A stretch of DNA of 64,000 nucleotides from Papaver somniferum (Eukaryota > Streptophyta > Magnoliopsida > Ranunculales > Papaveraceae): the NCBI RefSeq assembly GCF_003573695.1, contig NC_039358.1:230467560-230531559 (forward strand), in the 5' to 3' direction. The translations under genes were made by a program, and so were the position numbers. Below the pieces are notes generated by a model, which saw nothing but the letters and a program-made list of their open reading frames with translations, made no database searches and had not been told where the DNA came from. This document shows, piece after piece, positions 10,759 through 22,637 of this stretch (positions are counted from its first letter, which is position 1; each line of letters begins with the position of its first letter).

Positions 10759-13700
10759 TTACAAATATCCGATAAAGGTTCTTTCCTCAACAAAGAGTTC
10801 AAAAAAAGGAGGAATAGAAGTCCAAGAAGTTTTCAACTTAAACTTTCTAACCCGACGTGCAAGCCGGTCCGCTACCTTATTTTTGAGTCTCTTAATATGA
10901 ACAACCCTAAAGCTAGTACTATTTGAAATGGAAATCCGACAATGTTCTAAAAGATCATTACAAAGCCAGTCAACAACATCCTTTCCATCTTGAATGAAAT
11001 TCACCAGCTGAAAGCAGTCACTGACAAAAAGGACTTTGGACAAATTCATCTCTTCTGCCCGAGAGATAGCCAAAAATAGGAATGTTGCCTCAGCACCAAC
11101 TGCACCTGTAATTAGTCCAAAGTCTGCTCTTGCCTGGATTACCCTTCCTGCATTATCACAGAGAACAATTACAATACCCATATTAAGATCTTTATAAGAG
11201 TCATCCAGAAAGATAACATAATAAACATTCTGCAAAGGAGTTTTAACTATCTCTTCACTCAAATAATTAACAGAGGGCGAGGGAGGAGCAATAAAGGTGT
11301 CGATTATCCTTTTAGTATCCAAAATAACCTTGTCCAGACTGATAGTAGAGTTTTTAAATATCACATCACATCTAAATTTCCATATAGACCACATTACTAT
11401 AGCACCAATGGGCCAATCAACAACAAAGGGAGAGGTACCCAGATTACCATCAAACCAATTCATAAAAATATCATCCACCCAATCAAAATTCCCAGCAACA
11501 ATATGTTGTAAGGAGAGTGCAAACCAAATATGGACAACCATGGGACATTTAAAGAACAGATGCATCACAGTTTCAGACTCATTCTTACAAAGAGAATAAC
11601 AATCATCAACCGCATGATTATACAAAACAAGGAGAGAGTTAACAGGGAGCATATAAACAAAAATTTTCCACATAAAAAACTTAATTTTAGGGAGACAATC
11701 TAATGACCAAACTTTCTTCCAAAAAGAAGCATCTTCAAGAGCTATAGATTCATTCATGTACACTTTATAAGCAGATTTAATAGTGAAACTTCCATTTCTA
11801 GTGTGAGCCCACATGATAGTGTCTTGTTTACTAGTATTTATTCGAAGAGCAAGGATTTTGTTGACTGAGAAAACAACGAGGTAATAAGACTAATATTCCA
11901 TGAGTTACTCTGCACATCAATAAGATCACTAACAAAACTGTAATTTACGAAATTAGGATTCATTGAAGTCGGAGGAGAATCACCAAAAGGTAACAAATTA
12001 GAAGACCAAATCCTTGTAGTCTTACCATCATTAATTTTGTAAACAATATTAGCCTTAATGAAAGTCAAACCTTTTACAATACCCTTCCAAGTACAAGAAG
12101 CAGAATCAGCAGCTTTGTCTATCTCTAACAGATTTTGATTTGGGTAGTATTTATCCTTGAAGAATATAGAAACTAAATGATCTGGATTTTTATACAATCT
12201 CCAACCAATTTTTGCAATAAATACTCTGTTAGTAGCAAAAGAATTTTTAATTCCTAGTCCACCATTCAATTTGGATTTACCAATATCACCCCAAGAACGA
12301 TAGTAAGCGGCTCTCTTAGGGTCTTTCTTCGACCACCAAAATGTTTTCTAAATAGAGTCAATCTTAGCCGTAATCTTTTTAGGGAAAGGGAAACTAGACA
12401 TATGATAAACACCTAGACTTGAAAGAACATGTTTAGTGACTACAGTTCTGCCAGCAACATTCAAGTTAGTTTTCTTGCAATTACTTAATCTGCTATAGAA
12501 TTTATCAATGAGTAATTGAAAAGGTTTAGTCTTATCTCTATTAATAAATAAAGGGGTACCAAGATACTTTTCAGAGGTACTTAGGAATTTAATACCAAGG
12601 GTTCTAGCTAAAAGCTTGACATGTTTGTGATGCATTTCATTGCTAGTAAAGAAATCAGATTTTTCAAAATTTATAGCCTGACCTGAAGCTTGCGCAAAAG
12701 AATCAATAATCTTCATAAGATTTCTAGCATAAGTTAAGGAAGATTTCATAAACAACATGCATTCATCTGCGAAGAACAAGTGGGAAATTGAAGGACTATG
12801 ATTCCTGAGTTTAAAGCCCTGGATCAGATTGTCCTTTTCACCTTTCAGCAGAAGTTGAGATAAAGTTTCCATGCATAACATAAATATGTAGGGGGAAAAG
12901 CAATCTCTTTGCCTTATTCCTCTAGAAGGATAAAAGATATCACTGGGAGATCCATTAACCAGCACTGAGTACGACACCGTACTAATACATTGAAAAATAA
13001 GATGACACCAATCTTCAGAGAAACCCAATTTTTTAAACACAACAATAATAAAAGGACACTCAAGGCGATCAAAAGCTTTTGATAAATCTAACTTAATAGC
13101 CAGAAACCCATTCTTATTATTCTTCCTTTTCCTAGTTTTAAAAGAGTGTAAAATTTCATGTCTTATTAGAATATTGTCTTGAATTTGTCTATTTGCTATA
13201 AAAGCAGACTGAAAAAGAGAAATAATAGTATCAAGTAAGGGTTTTAGTCTATTCGTAAGAATTTTTGAGATAATTTTATAGATTGTATTTGTAAGACTAA
13301 TAGGTCTGAAATCATGGGGAGTTGTTGGGTTATTAACTTTAGGAATCAGCGCAATGAAGGTATGATTCAGTTGTTTAAGAAGAAATTTGGTCCTAAAGAA
13401 AGATTGCACATGATAAATAACTTCTAAAGATACTTCATTCCAGTTGTCTCTAAAGAATCCACCAGGGAAACCATCCGTCCCCGGCGATTTCCAAGGAGCC
13501 ATGTTTCTAACAGTATCAAGAATTTCATCCGAAGTAGGAATGGCAGTTAGTCTGGTATTAACATCATTTGTTATAATAGGCTGAATGTCTTTAAGAACTT
13601 CCTCAATTACGCTATTATTAGGCTGCGAAGAAGTATAAATATTTTTGAAGTGGCCAGAAATAAGAGAGACAACTTGATCTCTGCATTCCAACCAGTTACC

Positions 13701-14864
13701 ATGACTGTCACGTAAAGTATGTATAATACTATACATGTTTCTGAGCTTAACTGTATTATGAAAGAAGTTAGTATTCTTATCATAATAGTTGAAGTAATCA
13801 ATTCTTGATTTCTGTTTATAAAAAGAATTTTCAGCCTCATACCAATAATCAAGTTGCTTCGAGTAATTCCGAATGAAGGACCCAATCGTTGGATTATATG
13901 GCAAAGATTGAAGCTTCTCAATTTCAACATTTAATTTTCCTATTGTAGTTTTTATATTCCCAAAGGAATTCCGATTCCAATTACTTAAATCATGCTTAAG
14001 GTTTTTAAGCTTACTTGCAGTAATGAAACTTGCTGAACCCTTAACTGACTTAGACCACGAATTTATAAGAATATTCTTAAAATCTGGACTCATTTACCAG
14101 CATCTAAAGAATTTATACGGAATGGAAAGTTTGTTTTTGAAATGAAAGCAGTTGAGAAGGATAGGGCAGTGGTCAGAATAGGCACGACCTAGATTTGTGA
14201 CCCTAGTATGCGGCAGTAAAGAAATCCATTTATCATTTATAATACCCCTATCCAACTTTTCAAATATAAGCTCAACAGGAACTTTGAATCGTCTATTTCA
14301 CCAGGTATAAGGATTTCCAAAGGAGTAAACTTCATTCAGATTTAACTCAATCATTTTGTTTCTCACAAAGTTCGGAACAATCGAATTTTCAATATTACCA
14401 CCCAGTTTTTCAGAGTCATGCATGATAAAGTTGAAATCACCTAAAAGTAACCAAGGTCTGTTTACCTCATTTTTTATACTACTAAGAAGGTTCCATTGTG
14501 TTCTCAAACCCAAGATGTTTAAAGATCCATACACGAAAGAAATAAGACAATTCTTAATACGCGGAGATATGTCACACACCAAATGAATCATGTTGAATGA
14601 AGAGTTTATAATTTTTATGTTGGATTTTTTAAAGTAACCTAAAGTTAGTCCTCCATACTTACCCACCAAGGGAATAACAAACCAAACATCAAAGGGTAAA
14701 TGATGAACATATTTGCGAACAGTCTCCTCATCTACCATAGTTTCAATCAAACAGATAGCATCATATCTAAATTTCCAATATAAGTTTAAGACATGTAACC
14801 ATTTTCTATGAGAGAAACATCCATTTATGTTCCAATACAAGAACTTCATCGAAATAAAACCCAC
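10759..14864 (-). pseudogene. LINE ORF2: endonuclease, reverse transcriptase, zf-RVT, RNase H (broken)
   Basis: The endonuclease part (14298-14864) shows the LYWNINGC start, LIETMV and LLGDFNF motifs. It stops after GNPYTW, where the family normally continues. The reverse transcriptase block (12348-14093) has WKSPGTDGFPGGFF, FRPISLTN, AIKLDLSKAFDR and the active-site region HLFFADECMLF. Here the usual FADD is FADE, and the usual RQGDPLSP is RQRDCFSP, so catalysis is probably lost. Further blocks are 11838-12269 (GGLGIKNSF, RIWSSNLLP) and 10759-11814, with zf-RVT (FMWKIFVYMLP, CKNESETVMHLFFKCP) followed by an RNase H-like domain. In-frame stops separate the blocks at about 14298, 14094 and 12348, and the blocks at about 11814-11838 are also broken. 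Confidence 0.85.
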
Positions 14865-14905
14865 AAACTAATTTAAGCAGCAAGGCAAAAAAACAAAACA
14901 AATAA

Positions 14906-16577
14906 TTAAGCATCAGAGACACAGAAAATAAGCGGTAGAGTATAAGAACTTACTAGGACATGAGCATCCGAAGGTTCCGCATACATAGAGTCAGTATCCA
15001 TCATCATCAAATCCACTTCTTTTTCAAATTCTTCATCAGTGATCTCAGGTTCAGGTGGAAGCATTGATAAGGGCATAGGCTCAAGAATCAATGGCTCTGA
15101 AAAAACTTCCTTATGATCAGCACAATGGGAAATTTCAACATCTGAGCTAGATGGCATAACCATTTCTGAAACGTAGTTCATCTCCGAGGCAGAGCTAGAG
15201 ATAAATCCAGGACTTGAGAAACAGTCTGAGCAAATGAAAAAGTCGACGTTGACCAGATCATGTTGGCATCAGCAAAACTCTGACTTGCAGAGAAATTCGA
15301 GCAACCCGAATTGAAGGAGAGATTAGCAGGCGGGTTAAAAGGAGCAGCAAATATCAAAGGAGGCCAGCGTGGAGTCAGCAACATATTAAAAGAGAGGATC
15401 CCTGAGCTATTTCCAATTACAACAGACTCAAAAGAGGTTCTAGTTCTTTTCCCTTTTCTATCATGCATAAGTCCATAAGAATCAAAAGTAATGTTTTCAC
15501 TAGAATTAGTAAATCCAGCACGGCTCAAAAAAGATTGAGAGGGAACTGAATTTTTAAAAGCTTGGCTAACTAGTTCCCTAATAGTAAGAGCAGAATACTT
15601 AGGTCTAGCAGAAGAGGAAGCAGGAGAGAAAAAGGAAGAACCCGTATTCTTGAGAGTTGCAGCTGGCTGGAGGCTGATTGAGAAAGTTGATGGCTTCGAA
15701 TGGTCGTGAACTGCAGTATCAACATTATTTCCAGCAACTGAGGGGTCAGAGTTATCCTTTGATTTATAGCTTTATCCAACTTCCGAAGAAGAATGCAAGT
15801 TTGTAACAACAACATGTGAAAATCTTCTGGTTAGAACTGGCAGGGCCCTTACGAGAATCCTCGTCTGGATATCTTTGCACAGCTGGTCATTGTGATACAT
15901 CACAAAACAAGTCTTGCAAGCCCTGAAAGGAAGCTTGGGATAAAAGCATACATGATATAAGCTCTTCGAGAGGTATTAATGACAACTTTCCTAGTTAGAG
16001 GAGTTCTAAGAGGAACCATCAGTATAGCTTCAAAGTGATTTCCCACTGGAGAGTCAGCTGAAACAAAAGTTCCTATTTGATCCAAAACTTCCCTAGCTCT
16101 GCCCTTATTAATCAAGTCGGAGTGAATATCAATCAAAACTGGCATAAGGGTTCTTTCCCAAACTAGATCAAAAATCGACTCCAAGTCTCCTAATGGTTGA
16201 ACTGCAAACAGTCGGCCAAAGAGCAAAGTTGGTCTAGCTGCGTAAGCAATATCCATATCCTTCTTAGTCTTGAACATAACAACAAATAAATACTGAATAC
16301 CATTTACTTGAATAAAGGATTTGGCTATCTTAAAATCTGGAGAGTTGATGGTCCAGATTCTATTGAGGTTGTGCTTGACATAGGTTTTGTAATACCTTTT
16401 TGAATCATCACATAAAAGAGCATCAAATATAAATGGGAACTCCTCAAAGTCTTCATCTAAGTCAAGGACTCTAACTTGAGCAGTATGCATTGCCATAGCA
16501 CTAGCTAAGCTAAGAAAAAGAATAGTAGAAGTTTGCAGATCACTGAGGTAAGATGGAATGATCTTAGGCAAATCCAT
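14906..16577 (-). pseudogene. LINE ORF1: DUF4283-like and CCHC zinc-knuckle protein (broken)
   Basis: The likely start is the Met at 16577 (MDLPKIIPS). The N-terminal part resembles the DUF4283 domain of plant LINE ORF1 proteins (FIQVNGIQYLFVVMFKTKKD, FAVQPLGD). A frameshift near 15945 separates it from a perfect zinc knuckle in another frame, CKTCFVMYHNDQLC (C-X2-C-X4-H-X4-C), at about 15890-15935. Serine-rich and acidic tails (15570-15815, 15178-15528, 14906-15181) follow in shifting frames. The product would bind the LINE RNA during retrotransposition. This copy cannot make it intact. Confidence 0.7.
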
Positions 16578-16650
16578 GTGCAATATATACAAGAGAAAAG
16601 GAATCTGAATTAAAATAACCAAACAGTAATGACTTAATGACTTAGACAAA

Positions 16651-18240
16651 CCAATGAATTAGGAGAGATAATCTTAATCTGTCAACTTAAAGTCTGAATT
16701 ACTAAAACACCAATCACAGCTGAAATAACCAGACAACGAGGAGTAAATGATAAGCATGCTTAAGAGAAAGAGCTGACAACATCATCTTTAAGGAATGCCA
16801 ATTAAGAAACTGCCTTGAGCAGTCTACTGACTTGATTCATGATAACATTAAATCCAATGATAGTTGAGAGAAGCAAGCAATTTATCAGAATTAATGAAGT
16901 GTCTAAAAAGCAGCAGCCCTTATACAAATAACAACCAAAATAAAGATTAAAACTAGATAGGTTACCAGAAAAATTTTGACAGCTCCAAATGAGATAAGAT
17001 TAATGAATGTCTATCACTAATTATTCTCATTCCATCGTTTCAGAGAATCCCTTTGTCAGAATCAGAACCAAAAGAAAAAATTTGCCAAATGTTGATAATA
17101 TTCTTCATAAATCATAAAACCAGATTAAACAAAGTAACTCTTAATGAAATCCATCCACTTTGATATAAATTAATGATTTTTATTACTAATTAAAAATTAT
17201 GAACAAAACTTTTGATGCACTTGGGAGAGAGTATTGGCTTAATTAAGCATCTCTGCAGACTTAAATCATCACTTCCAATACATCTAATTACTCATCCTTT
17301 CATAGCAGGCTACTTTGAGAGAGAGATAACTCATAGGTGTCTTAATTCCAAAAAATTCTCAATCAATCATCAACAAATCCCTACAAAAATCCCTACAAAT
17401 TGTAGGATCTCACATACCCCAGATGTCTTCCATATAAAGTTTTCTTGTCAATATCATAATAGTTTCAGAGCACCAACCCTTAAGATAAAGAACATATATC
17501 AATTCATACCACATCCACGAATATCCAGCAATTTCCAATTTGTGTATCTTATTCCAGAACCCATTGTTACTTGCAAATTGATGATGATGGACCGAAACTC
17601 TATGAGTGCACCTCCATTAGCTCATGACCTAAACATAAAAAGCAAAGAAAGGAAGAATTAATCAATAGAGAAGAATAATCAGTAATTTATAATAACAAAA
17701 GATTTTAGTGATTATATCTTAGAAGAAATCATTAAAGGAAATAAGGATTGAAAGAAAAATTCAGCAATCTAAGAAAGTTCAAAAATAGGTCAAATTAAGG
17801 TTTTTAAACAACTTAAAAAAATAGCAACCAAAAAGCGAGAAAAAACTATTCAAACAAAGAAAATTCAACTGCTAATCATCATATATTGAAAGGAATTGAT
17901 TCACAGAAGAAAGATCGATGAAGGAAGTTGAAGAAGATTTGAGTTTGACAAAGTCAGCATCGCAAGACCAATTGCTTGACTTTTCGCCTTACCAAATCTT
18001 AAAACCTAGGACATCCACTACTTTAACAGAATCAACATACTTCATCATTCTACTCAATCTCACTTATTGACTTATCTTACGAAAGGTTTTTACACCATCC
18101 CCAAGCAGTTTACACTCCAAGCAATTTGGTACCACCAAGCCATGGGTTTTTACGCCTCCCGCTATTACTCACAAACTACCTTCTCGAAATCGAGAAATCT
18201 CTACTAGAGCAAGTGCTATCAGAGAACAATTAGCCGATTG
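16651..18240. other. AT-rich intergenic DNA, possible LINE 5' UTR
   Basis: I see no credible gene. An open frame at 17212-17661 has no recognisable domain and a composition like its surroundings. Part of the interval, up to perhaps 18000, may be the untranslated leader of the LINE. From about 18240 the sequence becomes similar to the promoter of polygalacturonase 1. Confidence 0.5.
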
Positions 18241-19001
18241 ATTTGCAGACTTATTACACAGTGTTCACCAAATTCATGGGGTTCCAGGTTCCAATAGCTA
18301 ACCAGCTCTAGATTTAGATCAAAGTCATACTTAAGAAACAAAATTTCTTGACACCCCGCCTAAACTGACCGCCTCTAAAACCGCCTTTAACATAAAATAA
18401 AAGACAAATTCGGGTTCCCATTCTTAAAAGACCCACCATTTTTCTCAAACACAAAAAGGTTTACTTTTCCCTAAAATAGCTTTGAAGAATTGATTCTCTT
18501 CCACCATTCGTTAACTTGAAATATTAACATACACTGTACTTGAGTTTTTGAGAACCATGTGCGGTTATTTATAACCAAGTTGACTTATCATACATACCTA
18601 CACCTTATAAACAACAAATTCTAGGATCCTGGCGTCACTGATGATGAAATTTGTTGGTTTCTTGAACATTTTGTTACAACTTTAGTTGGTATCCACCGAA
18701 TCGTATCAAATCAGGATAATCTAAACAAGATCTCTAATCTTTTCAAGCTTAGAGGAACACTAGTCCACCATGATATATGCTTGGATTAAGGCTTTTAACC
18801 CGCCTGTTATCACTCCCTAGTTGCTCTCCTCCATGTGATACATGTTATCGCAGTTCACATTCTCACTTAACAGTACGACTTGTAACACATAAATCAGAAA
18901 AAACTACTGTATAAATAATTCCGGCCGCCTTCACATTCACACAACCATTGTCTCTATCTCCATCTCTCTGGTTTCGTTCACACTCTCCGGTCGAACCAAA
19001 A
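18241..19001 (+). promoter_or_regulatory. promoter region of polygalacturonase gene 2
   Basis: The core promoter TGTATAAATAATTCCGG starts at about 18909, some 90 bases before the ATG. It is followed by CT-rich leader sequence (CTCTATCTCCATCTCTCTGG) like that of gene 1. Similarity to the gene 1 promoter runs over several hundred bases, so the duplication unit included the promoter. Confidence 0.6.
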
Positions 19002-20547
19002 ATGGCTAAGAGAGTCATCTTATTCTCTCTTAATCTCATACTTCTGGTAATCATATTTCCATTATCAACAAACGCAGCTACATTTAATGTTGTAAGGTAT
19101 GGAGCAAAACCAAATGGTAGAACGGATTCGACGAAATCTTTTTTACGTGCGTGGTCTTTAGCATGTAATTCTAAGAAATCAGCAACAATGTGGATACCTC
19201 GAGGAACTTATTTGGTCAAAACAGTAGTTTTTAATGGTCCGTGTAGAAGTAAAAGAGTTACGGTTCAAATTGACGGTACAATTCAGGCTCCTCCTAGAAA
19301 TTATTGGGTTATTGGGAATTCTCGGAATTGGATTTTGTTTCATGGCATCAACGGTTTAACGATCAACGGTGGGAAAGGTGGAGGGATCTTAAATGCGCGT
19401 GGATATCATTTTTGGGATTGTAGGCGATCTGGTCGAAGTTGTCCACAAGGTGCAACGGTATGTAGATCACAATTAACTCTAGCTAGTTTAGCTTAATTGT
19501 CATATATTTCTGAGAAGCTAGTCCAATTACCTGCACATATGTAGAATTTGGACATTACACAGGCACAAATTTGACGTAATTTTTCAATGTGTGTAAATGC
19601 AGACGCTATCCTTAGATAATGTGAAAAATGGTTTTGTCAATGGTATAGTCTCAGTTGACAGCCAATGGTCTCATATGTCTATCAATGGTTGCACTAATAT
19701 GAGGGTTCGGCGGGTGGTTCTTATTGCACCTGCTCAGAGCCCCAACACAGACGGTATAGACATTCAATCATCAACTGGTGTTACAATTGTCGACTCAAGT
19801 ATCGGAACAGGTGATGATTGTATCGCGATTGGTCCTGGAACCAAAAACCTATTGATTCAAGGCGTAAATTGTGGACCTGGACACGGCATTAGGTACGTTT
19901 AAGGATTAATTTTTATTTTGCAATCAATCAAAGACATGTTAATTGTCGTAACTGTGAGAATCTGGATAATAACATAGTGAATGCATTCGTATCTGGTTGA
20001 ATTCGCAGTATCGGAAGTTTGGCTAGAAGTCCTTATGAAGCAGGGGTGGAGGGAATCGTAGTGAAGGATGTAACATTCACTGGGTCCGATAATGGATTAA
20101 GGATTAAAACATGGCCAAGACCAAGTAACGGTTTCGTGAAAAACGTTCTATATCAAAATATCCGAATGAATTATGTTCGAAACCCTATCATTATTGATCA
20201 GATATATTGCCCCGGTACCAAAGGCTGCTCTAATAAGGTAAACACTAATCGAAGTGCTTGATTTTAAAATGTTTATGTTAGTATATCAGAAAATAACATT
20301 TTGTCTGTAAATTTGTTCTGAAAACTAGAATTCTGGAATCAAGATCAGCGGAGTGACGTACCTGAATGTATATGGAACATCAGCAACACCAATAGCAGTT
20401 AATCTACATTGCAGTGCTAGTAACCCCTGCAACGGAATCAAATTGTACAATGTTGACCTCACTTATTCCGAAAGACCAGCTTCTTCCTTTTGTTTCAGCG
20501 CGGCCGGAACATCTATGGGACAAGTCCTGCCCGGAAGTTGTTTCTAG
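19002..20547 (+). CDS. polygalacturonase 2 (GH28), 4 exons
   Basis: Exons are 19002-19457, 19603-19892, 20009-20237 and 20329-20547, encoding 397 aa. The start is the Met of MAKRVILFSL (19002), which opens a signal peptide. An upstream in-frame Met at 18948 lies in the leader and has no counterpart in the paralogues. Active-site motifs are intact: SPNTDGI (200-202), TGDDC (223-224), GHGISIGSL (His246) and RIKTW (280-282). Compared with genes 1 and 3 it has a GKGG insertion in the INGG turn of exon 1 and an Ala-Gln change in IAPAQSPNTD. It lies downstream of the LINE and about 2.1 kb upstream of gene 3. It is predicted to be secreted to the cell wall and to cut homogalacturonan. Introns are short (91-145 bp), giving the likely ancestral structure. 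Confidence 0.93.
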
Positions 20548-20636
20548 TAAATAAGTCAGATTTAGTACTCGTTCTATTTTGCTTAATTCCTATGTTTTCC
20601 TTTTCCCCCAAAATCTCTTGTGTTGTATTTGTATAT

Positions 20637-20700
20637 GATGAGCTGACCTACTAGCATAATGCAAAGTATGTGTTAGCAAAAGAAAGTAAACTTGTCAGCT
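20637..20700 (+). promoter_or_regulatory. conserved 3' flanking element, copy 2
   Basis: This is a counterpart of the blocks after genes 1 and 3: GATGAGCTGACCTACTAGCA, then AGTATGTGTTAGCAAAAG. It lies 90 bases after the stop codon of gene 2. Confidence 0.45.
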
Positions 20701-20856
20701 GTAATTAACTTTCTTGAATAAGATTCATCAAGTCGTATTGGATGGCCTAGTTCAAAACTAGTCCAAATTTATTTTTTAATTAATTCCATAAAATTTCAAT
20801 CATCATTTTCCAGTAATTCCACATTGAAATCAACACAAATATCCACCGATGACTAA

Positions 20857-21129
20857 CTATGCATATCTTTTCCGAAGCCTACGTTGTTTTTTTAGCTCAT
20901 GGCGTCTTTTTGAACGCACGGCAGCCTCCCTAGCGGAAGTTGCCCGACTCTTCCGCCGCTCACTCTTTTTCAACTTCATATCCACATCTTCCGCTACTTT
21001 GACAGTCGCAGCTGTAATCGTCTTTGGATTCAAATCAACAGCACTTACGCCTACAATTAGTTGCTCCTCATTGACAACCACATCAGAAACTAGACTTTGA
21101 CATTCCATTACGCTTTCCATATCTCTCAC
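20857..21129 (-). CDS. small basic hypothetical ORF (90 aa)
   Basis: The open frame starts MRDMESVMEC and ends in an Arg/Lys-rich tail (SKRRHELKKQRRLRKRYA). The basic tail with an Ala/Arg helix-like stretch is unlike random AT-rich sequence. I recognise no family, though. It may be the end of a decayed gene rather than a functional small protein. It lies between genes 2 and 3, on the opposite strand. Confidence 0.2.
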   Translation of the reverse strand: MRDMESVMECQSLVSDVVVNEEQLIVGVSAVDLNPKTITAATVKVAEDVDMKLKKSERRKSRATSAREAAVRSKRRHELKKQRRLRKRYA

Positions 21130-22637
21130 GACGGTGTCAGCAGATTTTGAATGAGGGTTTCAAGATTAGGGCTATAGAAGATGCGATGTCGGTTCTAGAA
21201 TATAATCTAGTGATATTTCACGGTATGTATAAATTTATAGGCCAGCTTAAATCCTAAAGTTTTAGAAAGACAAGTCCTTTCCGAAAGGTGAACAATAAAT
21301 TGGGATCGGCATTAGTGTTTCCGAAAATTTACACGTTTACTCTGCACCCTTGCTGCGTAGGACGGGGTTCAGTGAGGGTAGATGCAGAAACAGAATATGT
21401 ATGGTCATATTAGACTCATCACACAGTCATAGAGCCAATTCTCCTGTCAAAATTTTGGATTAAGTTTGAAACACAAGAAATTTCAAACTAAAATTTTCAA
21501 AAGTAAATATATATGCTTGTGTCCTGCAAAGTATTTTATTCCCTGAATATGCAAAGGCTTGGTTTACGTGAGGGTAGATGCAGAAACAGAATATGTGTGG
21601 TCAAAAAGGCCATACAAAACCAAATACGAAAGACTAATTCTCATCAAATAGGAATAGACATATTACCGAATTCCAGTTAAATATTCCATGGAGTTCCAGT
21701 TAAATATTTCACCAGAATAGACTAATTCTGATGAAAATATGTTTGCACGTAATTAAGGATCTTATGTAATCTAATCGAACTACAAAACGTGTTCTCCACT
21801 TATCTTATTGGAACGTCATGTACATGTATATTACAACTACGTGGACTTATCACCTTTGACATACAAAACCCCACGTAGATCTTTCAATTTATCGACATTA
21901 TTAGTACTTTAATTATTTTCAAATGATTTTGCTAAAAGTCTTTGTTGGTATCCCCGGAATAATGACCATAATTGCTGCGTTACGAATTGATATCCATTGA
22001 GCTTACGTAAATGAAATGCTGCTAGGACAAATGAAAAACAAAAAATCATATATAGTTTTCTTGCATTTAAAATGCGTCCACATAATGCCCAACGTTAATT
22101 GCTAATACCGTATCTTGGAAAGAAATGACAGAGAATATGCCTACTTGCTCGCCGATTGTGTGTGGGTGATGATATGGTATGTTTTGATCTTTCATTTTCC
22201 AAATGATATTTACATGCACCCCGAGAGATTCTTCATTCAAAAAGTGATTGGGGGTGTCCAATGTAATGCGATACACCAAAATGCATCTGCACCTATCATG
22301 TTTTTAATTTGATTTTCTTGGACTTATATTTTACATAATCATCTAACTTGGACGGTGTAGATTTTTCTCGAGCAAGACGTATGTATATTCCTAAATAACA
22401 GTACTACTAGTTAGTCAGATATACATGTACAAGAAGTGAACGCTGATTAGTGCTTAGATTATGGGTTCCATGTTGGCCGGCCGCTTGAGTCTTTTCACTT
22501 CTCACCAACCATTACGTACACTCCATGAATGAAAACCCAACTCTATAAGTACACTCAAACGTCTTCAACAAACATTCACAAATCATAAGTTTTGTTATCT
22601 CTCTCTTTCTCTAGATTATACTCAGTATAAAACCAAA
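21130..22637. other. intergenic DNA and promoter of polygalacturonase gene 3
   Basis: No gene is visible. A 30-base direct repeat (GTGAGGGTAGATGCAGAAAC and onward) occurs at about 21374 and 21569. The gene 3 promoter has a TATA-like CTCTATAAGTAC at about 22540, about 95 bases before the ATG, and a CT-rich leader. The upstream promoter is much less similar to genes 1 and 2 than those are to each other. Confidence 0.5.

Larger units (their letters stand above)
10696..16650 (-). mobile_element. degenerate L1-type LINE retrotransposon
   Basis: On the minus strand the order is ORF1 (nucleic-acid-binding, zinc knuckle) then ORF2 (endonuclease, reverse transcriptase, zf-RVT, RNase H). It ends in a 25-base poly(A), seen as T at 10696-10720. 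This is the standard plant L1 layout. Multiple stops and frameshifts show it is dead. The 5' end is not defined: 16650-18000 may include its 5' UTR. No target-site duplication could be matched. It separates the first and second polygalacturonase genes. Confidence 0.85.

Noticed and set aside
17212..17661. 149-codon open frame as a gene
   Set aside because: No domain, composition equals the AT-rich surroundings, and the position fits the LINE leader.
18948..19001. Upstream Met as the start of polygalacturonase 2
   Set aside because: It would place 18 residues in front of a complete signal peptide and has no counterpart in genes 1 and 3. The ATG at 19002 fits.
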